Source: Pseudocercospora fijiensis CIRAD86 (Eukaryota > Ascomycota > Dothideomycetes > Mycosphaerellales > Mycosphaerellaceae). Taken from it: a stretch of 64,000 nt of DNA. A model generated the notes under the pieces. The model made no database searches. It was not told where the DNA came from and saw nothing but the letters and a program-made list of their open reading frames with translations. The DNA is taken from the NCBI RefSeq assembly GCF_000340215.1, contig NW_006921539.1, positions 870,471 through 934,470 of the forward strand, read 5' to 3'. Below are positions 13,765 through 22,066 of the stretch, piece by piece. Numbering within the stretch: position 1 is the first letter of the stretch; each line of letters opens with the position of its first letter. The position numbers were made by a program, and so were the translations under genes.

Positions 13765-14017
13765 TTGCTTACTCTTCCTTACCTCTGTCTGCCTCTACTA
13801 CGTTGCTTCCTTGCTCTTGTTAATCGTTCTCCGCGCTATTAATGCAGTACCGCCCTATAGCTTTAGTCCTTACTGCTTGTTCCTACGGTGTTAATGCTTA
13901 TAGTTATTGCCCTCTTTTGCTTTTACTTTATCTATTGTTTTGCTCTTTAACCTTCGAGATATTGCTATAACTTTATTCCTTTGCTCTTGTTTCCTTAGAT
14001 AGAACTATACGAGGCGT

Positions 14018-14056
14018 GTTTTCCTAATAACACCCCGGGGGTGGCATTAGGAAAAC
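14018..14056. repeat. CCCCGGGG palindrome, copy 3 (A1, after ORF2)
   Basis: The longest copy: 19-base arms, GTTTTCCTAATAACACCCC and GGGGTGGCATTAGGAAAAC, with two mismatches, on a 39-base span. Confidence 0.75.
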
Positions 14057-14329
14057 GGCCGAACCTAACCCTCTCCCTTCCTAGCTCTTAAATAGATATA
14101 GCAACCTAGGCCGATAGCCTCTAAGAATAGGGACCTTAGGCTATTAAGCTTAGCGTTTAGAAGAAGGAAGAAGGAAGAAGGTGAACGCACAGACTACCTT
14201 TATATGCTTGCTAATATAAAGGGTAATGCTGTATCTATAACGGCAGTGCTATAGGCTAACGCACTAACGAATTAGCTGCGCTAGGCCTAGGCGACTTGCT
14301 CCTCGTTACCGAGCATCTTTAGAGAAAAG

Positions 14330-14356
14330 CTAATGCTACCCCGGGGGTATTATTAG
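14330..14356. repeat. CCCCGGGG palindrome, copy 4 (A1, before ORF3)
   Basis: Arms CTAATGCTACCCC and GGGGTATTATTAG; nearly identical to copy 2. Confidence 0.72.
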
Positions 14357-14768
14357 TCCCGCTAGCTTTACTACTATAGATTTCTGCTAAGGACTCGAAC
14401 TAACTAGTTACATTTCGAGTGCGCGAGAATCTACGATAGCTGAAGGTTAACAAAGGCGCGTAGTCGCTACTAGCAATTAGCTAGATCGATTGTTAAACTT
14501 TAGCCTACCCTAATAATAAAGAGGTCTCGTATATAGCTTTACTTTTATATACAGCCGTCATCCGTTTGCTTTACTAGCGTAGAACACACGGACTACGTTA
14601 CCTTCGCACTATATTTAAAGCGAGCTTCCTAAGCTCCTTCTTCTACTCGATTACTAACTAACTCGCTACCGCCTAACTACCCTCCCCCCTTCTATCTAAA
14701 CCCTTCAATTATTATTGTTAAGCAACGAACATACTTGTAAACTCGTTTATAACCTACTTCGGTCGACT

Positions 14769-17522
14769 ATGTCTTCCGGCGCCCCGAATCCGCTAGGCGC
14801 TAGTAGCAGCAACAACCTACCTGCCCCTATTAACCTAAGCCTAGCCGCCCTAGTTCCGATCGAAGCCCTATCCGACAGCGCCTTAGCTACTGCAACTAGC
14901 CTCGAGCACTACTTTTAGATCGTTACCGCCCTTAAAGACCCTTAAGAGAAGATCTAGAACGCTCGTACCCTACTACGCGTTATTAATAGGAATATTAAGA
15001 AGGCTGCTATCTTAGTTGCATATAGTATAAACAACTTGCGTTAGTCTATCGGTAAGCGTATCTTTAAGCGCGAGGTTCTTAACGATATAGATATCGAACA
15101 AGCCTTTCCTATCGTCTATAGCCTCGAGACGGCCGGCACCTAGATTCGTTTACGCTTTAAGACCCTCGACTAGGCCTTCGAACATTAGGGAGGACTAAGT
15201 AGTCTTCCGAAGAGCCTTATTAACTTCGCCTACAGTAGATAAGAGCGTACTAAGTAGGTCTCTTCGTTTGTTAATAAGTACAAGGTCCGTCGTTAAGGCG
15301 CCGAATACCTTTCCCGCACTATAATCTATCGTATATCTACCGCTAGCAAGAAGGTAGGTAAGCAGCTACTTAACTTGTCCTTTGCGCTTAACGACTTTAC
15401 GATAGCCTACTAGAAGAAGTACTACGATGCGATTGTCTAGGTCGATCTTAACGTATAGACAACTAAGGATCTACTAAAAGAGAAGGGCTATCGCATTAAT
15501 AGTACAGGCTTTATTATTAAAGGTTAAGAGGCTCCTATCGTTAATGTCCTTAAACGTAAGGCTCTTCGCCTAGAAACCGAGGCCGATACGGCTACTAGTC
15601 TTACGCTCGCTATAGAGATGCAGGCTAAAGATCGTCGCTCGACCCGTAACCGTAAGGTCCCTTAAGAAGTTTAAGACGAGCGCGCTAAGGCCGAAGTAGC
15701 GCGCAAGAAGGCATTATATACTCGCTAGGCCCTCCGCAAGGCTACTAAGAAATACAGCACTCCTTCTAGTACCGACTATAGTACTAACTATAGTACTAAC
15801 TATAGTAACTCGGATGTTAATATACTAGATATACTACTAGAAGATGTCTCCTCCGAAGGCTCCTTTAGCGAGCGTAGAGATAGAGGCCTCTCGCCGATCC
15901 TATTAACTAAGAACATCTATAGTTCTTATAAGGGCGACTCTATTACGCACCTTATTACTAATATCGATATAGTTCCTAAAGCCGATATAGGCAAAGCTCC
16001 TACCGCCCTGTCTATCTATTAATAGCTCGACGACCTTAGTAAGCTAGGTAAAGAGCGGTTTACTATATATACTAACTATATTAAGAAGGCTGCTAAGGTC
16101 TGTAGTCTCTATACTAGTACTAAGGCGAGTGTCCTCGTCGGTCGCCTATTAAAGATTGGTCGCGAGGTTACTAATTAGGATGCCTTTACTGCCCTTAAGA
16201 CTAGTTATACTAACTAGTTTCCTAGACGTCCTGCTGCCGCCCCGACCTCCCTAGGACTCTACGCATTCAACCCTACTAGCACTGTTACTCGCGATCTTAC
16301 GCTAACTAAGCGTCGCTATAAGTTAATTACTAGCATTCTTAGATAAGGCACCTCCTTCGACCGCTTTCGTTAGACTAGCAATGCTATCTTCCCTCGAGTC
16401 TTCGGTTAGATACAGTCGCCTCGTAGAGCGCACCTTCCTCTTATCGTCGACCTAATATAGGAGGAGTTTCGTATATTCTTTTAGTATATACGTAAACTGC
16501 CTAAGTCTAAGTAGGAAGGCCGTAATGCCCTTTAGACCTATAGAGTAAGTAACTAAATCGTCCGTTAGCATCCCGCCTTGTAGCTCTTAGCCGTTGCCCT
16601 TCGACCTAATTACGTATACAAGCTTATCTTCGTCCCTAAGCCTACTAAGTACTTTAAGGTAGGTAATAGCGGTTATAAGAACTGCCCTACTAAGGAGACT
16701 TCTCGTCTCGGATAAGATATAGTTAAGCTCGTAGCTAGTAAGGGTGCTAGCTATCTGCGCATTAAGGTTTCTCTTATATCTAAAGATAAGACCGCCTGTT
16801 TAACTATTATCGAGGGCATATACGAACTAGAGGTCTTCGAGAACTAGGTTAAGAAGCTTAATACCTATAGCCTAGTTCTACTAAACAAGATTAGCAAGCT
16901 TACTAATAAGCACCTTACTAACGACGACCTCGGCTATATGTTCGATAGTTAGCCTAACGAAGGCGAGGCAGCTTAGTAGATCCTTAACCCTCTTAAGGAA
17001 TACGAAGTCTCTATTTAGATGCTATACCTTCCGTATAGCGATCTAAAGCCCGAGAGCGACCGCATATCAATCGACCTAGGCTACTCTCGTATTATCGACG
17101 GCACTAAGGTTAAGGGCTACGATAACTTAACCGTCGCTAAGGTTGCTAAGGCGCACCGCAATCTAACCGCCCTTCTAGGTTCTAACACCTTCGTGCCGTT
17201 CGCCTTCCCTACCGCTATCTTAGTCGAAGGCCTTAGTTACATTTCCGATACCCTAGTCGGTAGAATTCCTTAGTTAAGTTACGTTGTTTAGAACGAAGTT
17301 AAACAAATCCTCTAGTTTAGTAAGGAGGAGCTTAAGGACTATCTACGCGAGTAGGAGAAGGCTATATAGGATAAGGCTGCTAATCTCCTCGTTAATCAAG
17401 CTTACTTCGAGGCAGAGTACTTTAGTACTAATAGCTTTAATACCTACGGAGGAGCTTAGGACAGTCGACTAGCTAATAAGGTTATTGCTAGTAAGGATTA
17501 CGGTACATTAAAGCAGCAGTAA
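14769..17522 (+). pseudogene. A1 ORF3: 917-codon protein of unknown function, RIP-inactivated
   Basis: Starts at ATG 14769 (MSSGAPNPLG), stays in one frame (checked at 14715, 17019 and 17511) and ends with TAA 17520-17522. It lies downstream of integrase and upstream of the 3' LTR, where some retroelements carry an env-like or accessory gene. I see no signal peptide or transmembrane segment typical of an envelope, no zinc knuckle and no known catalytic motif. The N-terminus is Ala/Ser/Leu rich, the middle (about 15600-15850) is Lys/Arg/Glu rich with a Thr-Asn-Tyr-Ser repeat, and a well-ordered C-terminal part includes YSRIIDGTKVKGYDNLTVAK. The same ORF is in A2, so it belongs to the element and is not a chance insertion. 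Confidence 0.75.
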
Positions 17523-17582
17523 GTTAGCGTAGTAGATTAGATACTTAGGAAGTTGTTTTTGTATATTAATAGAGTCTAGGAA

Positions 17583-17607
17583 CAATGCTATCCCGGGGGT
17601 GTTATTG
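17583..17607. repeat. CCCCGGGG palindrome, copy 5 (A1, after ORF3)
   Basis: Arms CAATGCTATCCC and GGGGTGTTATTG, about 60 bases after the ORF3 stop; the corresponding site in A2 is 62443-62469. Confidence 0.7.
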
Positions 17608-17718
17608 CGGAGTCTCTAAAAGATAGCCTTAGCTAAGATGCCTAAGGTTACTATATAACTGTTTGTTTTGAGCGCACAATGTAAAGCGTATCTAGTTAGA
17701 CACGAAGAAAGGGAGGGA

Positions 17719-17998
17719 TATTAGCTAGTAACCGGCCCTACACACCTAGGCTAAGTTTTAAGCCTATATAAGAGGCCTCCTTCTGCATTGTAGATAGAGC
17801 ACTAACCTCGTATAGTACATTATTTATGTCACACTTCTACAATGCCTATATTGCAGGGCTCTAGTTATTAGCCTAAGCAACCGTCTTGTCATCCTATTAT
17901 ACTAAACATAGCTGCCTATATTGCTATAGGTTATGTTACCCTCGGTAGCCTATACTATTACTACAGGTAGTAGTAGTAGTTTTAGTTTCCGTCCTTTA
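17719..17998 (+). repeat. 3' LTR of A1
   Basis: Same 280-bp length as the 5' LTR, directly preceded by a polypurine tract (17706-17718). The two LTRs differ by scattered transitions only, consistent with RIP after insertion. Confidence 0.9.
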
Positions 17999-18003
17999 CT
18001 AGT

Positions 18004-19025
18004 AAGCTAGCTTTCTGCGTTAATCTCGGCTTTATCTTTAAAGCCGTATACGTTATATCCGCTATGCTTAAATAAGCCTATTACATCTATCTTACTAACG
18101 TAGTCTAGAGCCTATATAAGGAAGTCTTAAAAGGACTCGAAGTTAGCTATAAGGTCTTTATTCTTCTTTAGCTATTTCTTTAGGATTACGAAGGTCTGTT
18201 TAATTGGGTTTAGGTTAGGAGAGTATAGCGGCAAGTACTTAAGAGTATAGCTAGCTAACCGGATTATCGACTCGACCTTCTCGCTATAGTAGATTAAAGC
18301 GTTATCTATTATAATAATTATGCTTCTGTTAAGCAGCGGTAGCACTTTATTCTTAATCTAGTCGTTAAAGGTAACCTAATTAACAGCGCCTTAGACATAG
18401 AGGGTATAGGGCAAGTATCTATTAATTATAAGCACTAGAAGTACTAATATTCGTTCTTGCCGTTGCGTATACTAATAGTCGTAGCAATTAATCCCCTTCG
18501 GAGACTATCTAAACTTATAGTATCTACTCTTCTTATTAGAAGCCGTCTTATCGATAAATACTAACTTATCGATAGGCTATTTCTAGCTCCTCGTATACTA
18601 GGCGGCTCTTGCTAGCGGATTACGCTCCTTTGCGACCTTCTAAGAGGCCTTCCTTGTCTATCTAATCTTATATAAATAACGCTATACTATAGACAGATCT
18701 ACCTTAATCTCGAAGCGATCGAATAGTACTATATATATCTTCTTAAGGTACGTCTTAGGTCGCTTTAAGAGGTACTTAAGGAGGTAGATTTCTATTTCCT
18801 TCGTTATCTTCCTCTTACGACTCGATTTAAACCGCTTCGACGGTAAGAATACCTTACTAAACTAATTGTAATAGAACTTCTAGCGATATACGGTCGACTA
18901 GCTCGCACCTGTCTTTAATATAATATCGATTATATCGAGTCTACTATCGAAGTATTCTTTAGCGAGTCGAGCGGTATAGGTAGGTAGGGCGGTAGGAAGG
19001 GCGCGGACGGCGTAGAAGAGGTAGA
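18004..19025 (-). pseudogene. Tc1/mariner-type (IS630 superfamily) transposase remnant
   Basis: On the minus strand the sequence reads as a transposase of the Tc1/mariner-pogo kind. There is an N-terminal helix-turn-helix-like region near 18950-18830. DDE-like motifs follow: LVFIDKTASNKKSRY near 18560, IIIDNALIYYSEKVE near 18300-18260, and YLPLYSPNLNPIKQTF near 18235-18175, which matches the family's PPYSPDLNPIE box. The rest is broken by RIP stops. Element A1 is inserted at the 3' end of this gene. Terminal inverted repeats were not resolved. Confidence 0.7.
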
Positions 19026-19300
19026 ATAATACTAATAATAATACCTTAGACTATATATTTAACGGCTATACTAATAACATGTATTTTCTCGTGTTTAGGG
19101 CTATATAGCTAAAGAATAGGAAGAAATGGCCGATTTACTAGCAAATTCGTAGTAGGGTTTCCTAGGTCTTAGCATTCTTAACCTTCCGGAAAAGAATAGT
19201 ATAGGTAAGGCTACCGAGAATGCCTGCGTATACCGGTACTAATGATCTATTAGAGCTTTTGTTTGTATATTTTCAGTAGAGAACATCAGCAGAGAGAGGG
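19026..19300. other. Transition from RIP-mutated repeat to unmutated island
   Basis: CpA and TpG return abruptly around 19250-19280. The left part should be the upstream end of the transposon; I see no gene in it. Confidence 0.4.
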
Positions 19301-19437
19301 GTTGTGAGTTCAGAGTTGTTGTAAGAGGAGGAGGTAGGTTAGAGGAGAGAAGTGAAGCTGTGGTAAAGCCGGCCCGAATCGCGTCTGCAGTGAGGCGCGT
19401 CGGTCAGTTCGGGGCCGAATATGTATTCTACACATCG

Positions 19438-19490
19438 CACCACGCATTATGCATAACGCACCACGCACCACGCACCACACACCACCCGTC
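19438..19490. repeat. Short CACCACG-type tandem repeat
   Basis: Heptamer-like units (CGCACCA) are repeated about four times with variation between 19438 and 19490, at the edge of the island. Confidence 0.4.
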
Positions 19491-19497
19491 AAGGCAT

Positions 19498-20381
19498 TGT
19501 GGCGCTTCCGGCCGATCAGATCAATCAGAGCTTCACAAAGGCCTTCGACCAAGTACAGGCCTTGTTCGCACAAGACAAGATGGCGAAATGCGAGCAGCTA
19601 GAAGAGCCTACAATGAATGCCACGCTACCACAGAATCTTCCATCAAGAAGCTAAACTTCTCTGGCACCTCGTCCGCCGCAACCCCCCGCAAGGCCAAGAC
19701 AGCGGCATCGATAAGACCATGCAAGAGTTGTGGCATGGCGTTACCGAACTACAAGAGATGTGACATGGAGCATGATGAAGAGGCAGAACAGTGGGACAAG
19801 GCCGAGGAAGAAGCAGATGCTGTAGCGCGAAAAGACGGCGTCTAAAGCAGCACTTGTAAGCATATTGGCCCATCCACTTTGTACAAACAGAGCTCATTTG
19901 GCTGCAGAAAAACAAGCGCCCACCTGTGCCTACTCCGAGCCAAGTAGCCACAGCGACACTCTCGTCAGACACCGGCGTCGCCGTACCACCACTTCCTCAA
20001 ACTGCGGACCCCAAAGCGAAGAAGCTCCTCGCCCAGTCCGTGGCTGAGTCTCGAGCTTATGGGTTTGGTGGTGGCACGCCGTATCGCGACCGAATGATGA
20101 AGCAGTCCGATCCCGATCCTAGCGCGCCTATAGATCCCTCAGACTTTCAGATGGAAGGTGCCGCACCACTCCTTGGCAGAGCTAGGTCGACGCGGAAGAA
20201 GCAGCACAACTCGCATAGAAATACGCCGTGGACGAAGAGCATACCACATCGAACGGGCACTCGTATAGAAGCAGAAGATACCAGTAGCGACTACAATCGT
20301 CCCCCGACACTGCTGCCCAAGTTCGCTGTCGAGCTTTGGGGCAAGCTAGAGGAGGAGGAGAAAGACAGGGACGAAAAGTAG
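19498..20381 (+). pseudogene. Unrecognised gene or gene remnant at the island edge
   Basis: Two protein-like blocks lie on the plus strand in different frames. The first, about 19498-19612, reads PADQINQSFTKAFDQVQALF, a helical segment like small fungal hypothetical proteins. The second, about 19870-20381, reads through VPTPSQVATATLSSDTG to a Lys/Glu-rich C-terminus ending KDRDEK and a TAG at 20379-20381; it is hydrophilic and probably disordered. A charged segment at 19735-19843 in a third frame may be another exon. I could not find a splice pattern joining them, and none has a recognised domain. It may be a multi-exon gene damaged near the repeat border. Exact exon limits are not claimed. 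Confidence 0.3.
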
Positions 20382-20672
20382 AACGGGATAGGCAGAGCGG
20401 CAGCAATCGATATCGCCTATAGGTATCGTATTCCCATACTATACGGTAAGCTTCATAACTGAACCCCAGTCAGCTTGCAGCAGTTTGGGGAGGGAAGGAA
20501 GCGGAGAGTCGAGTGTACAAAGGCAGGCGGTACGTGACTCCGAGCGGACGGGTACGACTAGGAAGATGCCAGTATTAGGTCACCGCTGTCTCTTGGGGTG
20601 CACATCATGTGAACGAATCCTGATCCTTCCACCCATGATTGTTAGGGTCCTAGACACCAAAAGGATACCACG
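20382..20672. other. Intergenic
   Basis: About 290 bp of ordinary, unmutated sequence between the uncertain gene and the end of the dioxygenase gene. No motif recognised. Confidence 0.5.
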
Positions 20673-21616
20673 CTACGCAACCGGCTGCTCCTCAATCTTC
20701 GTAAAAGGCGCCGCAAAAGCATACCTCTTAACCCCAGCCCCATAATCCTTCCCCGGAACACGCTCTGCAAGTCGAAATCTCAAAAATCAGCAAAAACGTC
20801 TTCCTCGTTTTCCACATCATGGAACAACAATACCGACTCACCATGATCAGGCGGGAAAATTCTCCCTCCGATCCGCATAATACCTCTCTTTCAAATCCGT
20901 CCCATCGCTAAAATTATGATAAGTAGCATAAACACTCGCCCTCGACCGATCCGTGAGATTTTTCCGACTCCGATGCGCAAGATGCGACCCGAAAATGAGT
21001 AAATCACCACTTCCTAATTCCACGGGTATCCACAGCTGGCGAGCCTCCCAATCGGGATCGATGCGTCCGCCTTCGACGAGGTCGACGTTCATTCGATGAG
21101 ATTTCGGGACGACTTCTACACAGCCGTTCTCGACAGTCGCTGGGTCGACGGCGAGGTTGGCGGTGGTGTGTTGGATTTCTCCGATGTGGTCGTAAGCGGG
21201 GGCGTCGAAAGCGTTGCCGCCTGCGAGCTTGTAGTTGATTTTATCTTTGAAGAGGAGCATGTCGTCGCGCGTGAGCTGTTTGAGGATGTTTCTGATGGGT
21301 TGGCCGTTGAGGAGGGAGGAGAAGCCTGGGTGGTAGGCGACGAAGTTTTCTGTTCTGTTCGCATCAGTTGGCGTTCGCCGCTGTCGGTGATTTCATCGTA
21401 GGGCATCCATTTGCCTGGGAGATACAGTTAGGTTTGGATCTGAGAAATCGATACTGGTCGAGGTTTACCGTGCTCGCGAGGGAGGTTTCGGATTTCGTCT
21501 GTCCATGTCTTGAGCACGGCAGTGTCGATCAGACCGTGCTCAGTGGCTCGAAGAATGAGGAAGCCCTCGTTGTCGAAATGAGCAATTTGCTCGTCAGTGA
21601 GGATGAGTTCTGACAT
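20673..21616 (-). pseudogene. PhyH-family Fe(II)/2-oxoglutarate dioxygenase (PhnY/TmpA-like), three indel lesions
   Basis: Three exons on the minus strand: 21616-21469, 21414-20842 and 20764-20673, with introns of 54 bp (GTAAAC...CAG, branch-like CTAAC) and 77 bp (GTGAGT...CAG). The protein begins MSELILTDEQIAHF, and typical phytanoyl-CoA dioxygenase blocks follow: GKWMPYDEIT, MLLFKDKINYKLAGG, NLAVDP, ENGCVEVVPKSH, LIFGSHLAHRS (distal His), RASVYATYH (2-oxoglutarate Arg), ending FTKIEEQPVA. Three lesions break it: a tandem 5-bp duplication TGTTCTGTTC (21351-21360, plus strand) shifts the frame; at 21206/21207 the GGNAF-DAPAYDH junction lacks about four residues where relatives have an A-H-x-D iron motif; an extra G in 20853-20855 shifts the frame before exon 3. 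In bacteria PhnY-type enzymes hydroxylate aminoethylphosphonate for PhnZ. An ATG 21 codons upstream (21679) is an alternative start. The family reading is firm; loss of function is inferred. Confidence 0.8.
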
Positions 21617-21687
21617 ATCGCTTGAAAGGATTAGTATACTGTTACCTGACGCCAATTCTATCGTCGAGATCTTCTTCATTTATGAAG

Positions 21688-21699
21688 ACTTGTACAAGT
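21688..21699. promoter_or_regulatory. Perfect 12-bp palindrome
   Basis: ACTTGTACAAGT is identical to its reverse complement, about 72 bp upstream of the dioxygenase start. Confidence 0.45.
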
Positions 21700-21746
21700 G
21701 GTCGACAATTGTGTCGTCGATTGACTTCGTAGCTGGATATGCATGC

Positions 21747-21782
21747 TCAGTCGGACTTCTTTCCGCGTCCAAATCCGACTGA
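21747..21782. promoter_or_regulatory. 9-bp inverted repeat with CGG/CCG, candidate Zn2Cys6 site
   Basis: Arms TCAGTCGGA (21747-21755) and TCCGACTGA (21774-21782) are exact reverse complements separated by 18 bp. Each contains the CGG/CCG triplet that Zn2Cys6 dimers recognise. The 18-bp spacer is longer than in classical sites such as Gal4 (11 bp), so the assignment is tentative. Confidence 0.45.
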
Positions 21783-21817
21783 TCCAGTGCATCGCAGTTC
21801 CAACCGACCAGGGTTCT

Positions 21818-21838
21818 CCAGGTAGCACACGTACCTGG
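21818..21838. promoter_or_regulatory. 7-bp inverted repeat
   Basis: Arms CCAGGTA and TACCTGG around a 7-bp spacer, in the middle of the divergent promoter. Confidence 0.4.
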
Positions 21839-22066
21839 TCGAACATCCAAACGATCATGCACGAGGTCTTGGAGCCTAGACGGTGTTCAGGCCGATGGCA
21901 CAGAGACCGACATCACCTCGATCGTGTAAGAGGAAGCAAGCTGCACAGAGCTCTCTCAGCATCGTCAGCAAGCTACAGATCGAGAGCTCGCAGGCTTCCA
22001 TGAAATACTTGACTTTGGCCTCAGGCGCACCTCTCGCAATGGCCAGATCTCCAATACTCCACCATC

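Larger units (their letters stand above)
13765..14768 (+). other. A1 spacer between ORF2 and ORF3
   Basis: About 1 kb without a sustained frame. It carries two palindrome copies (14018-14056 and 14330-14356). In the second, ATG 14333 opens a short frame of about 37 codons ending in TGA, not joined to ORF3. A spacer of this size before a third ORF suggests a separate transcript or a splice site, which I cannot tell apart. Confidence 0.4.
5819..17998 (+). mobile_element. LTR retrotransposon A1 (Ty3/gypsy-like, three ORFs)
   Basis: Bounded by two direct repeats of 280 bp each (5819-6098 and 17719-17998). Internal order is leader, ORF1 (gag and protease), ORF2 (RT, RNase H, integrase), a 1-kb spacer, ORF3 (unknown), a purine-rich tract ending AAAGGGAGGGA just before the right LTR, then the LTR. 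CTAG (CTAGT if the LTR is taken to start one base later) lies on both sides, consistent with a target duplication. The order PR-RT-RH-IN is that of Ty3/gypsy elements. All ORFs carry many TAG/TAA codons from RIP, so the copy is dead. A second copy (A2) enters the right end of the window on the minus strand with the same LTR and the same ORF3. Confidence 0.88.
21617..22066. promoter_or_regulatory. Divergent promoter of the dioxygenase and the HD-PhnA fusion gene
   Basis: 450 bp between two divergent starts. It is unusually rich in dyad symmetry: 21688-21699, 21747-21782 and 21818-21838. A shared control region is the natural reading for a pathway pair. The likely regulator is the adjacent Zn2Cys6 protein, whose family usually binds CGG/CCG half-sites; that link is inferred. 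Confidence 0.6.

Noticed and set aside
1..19000. In-frame TAG/TAA codons as a variant genetic code
   Set aside because: Stops occur at Trp as well as Gln positions, non-coding LTRs show the same loss of CpA/TpG, and island genes use normal codons. RIP explains it.
21093..21406. Long open frames on both strands over the dioxygenase exon (96-137 codons)
   Set aside because: Low-complexity Ser/Thr/Pro or Val/Gly translations in shadow of the dioxygenase frame; no splice or family support.
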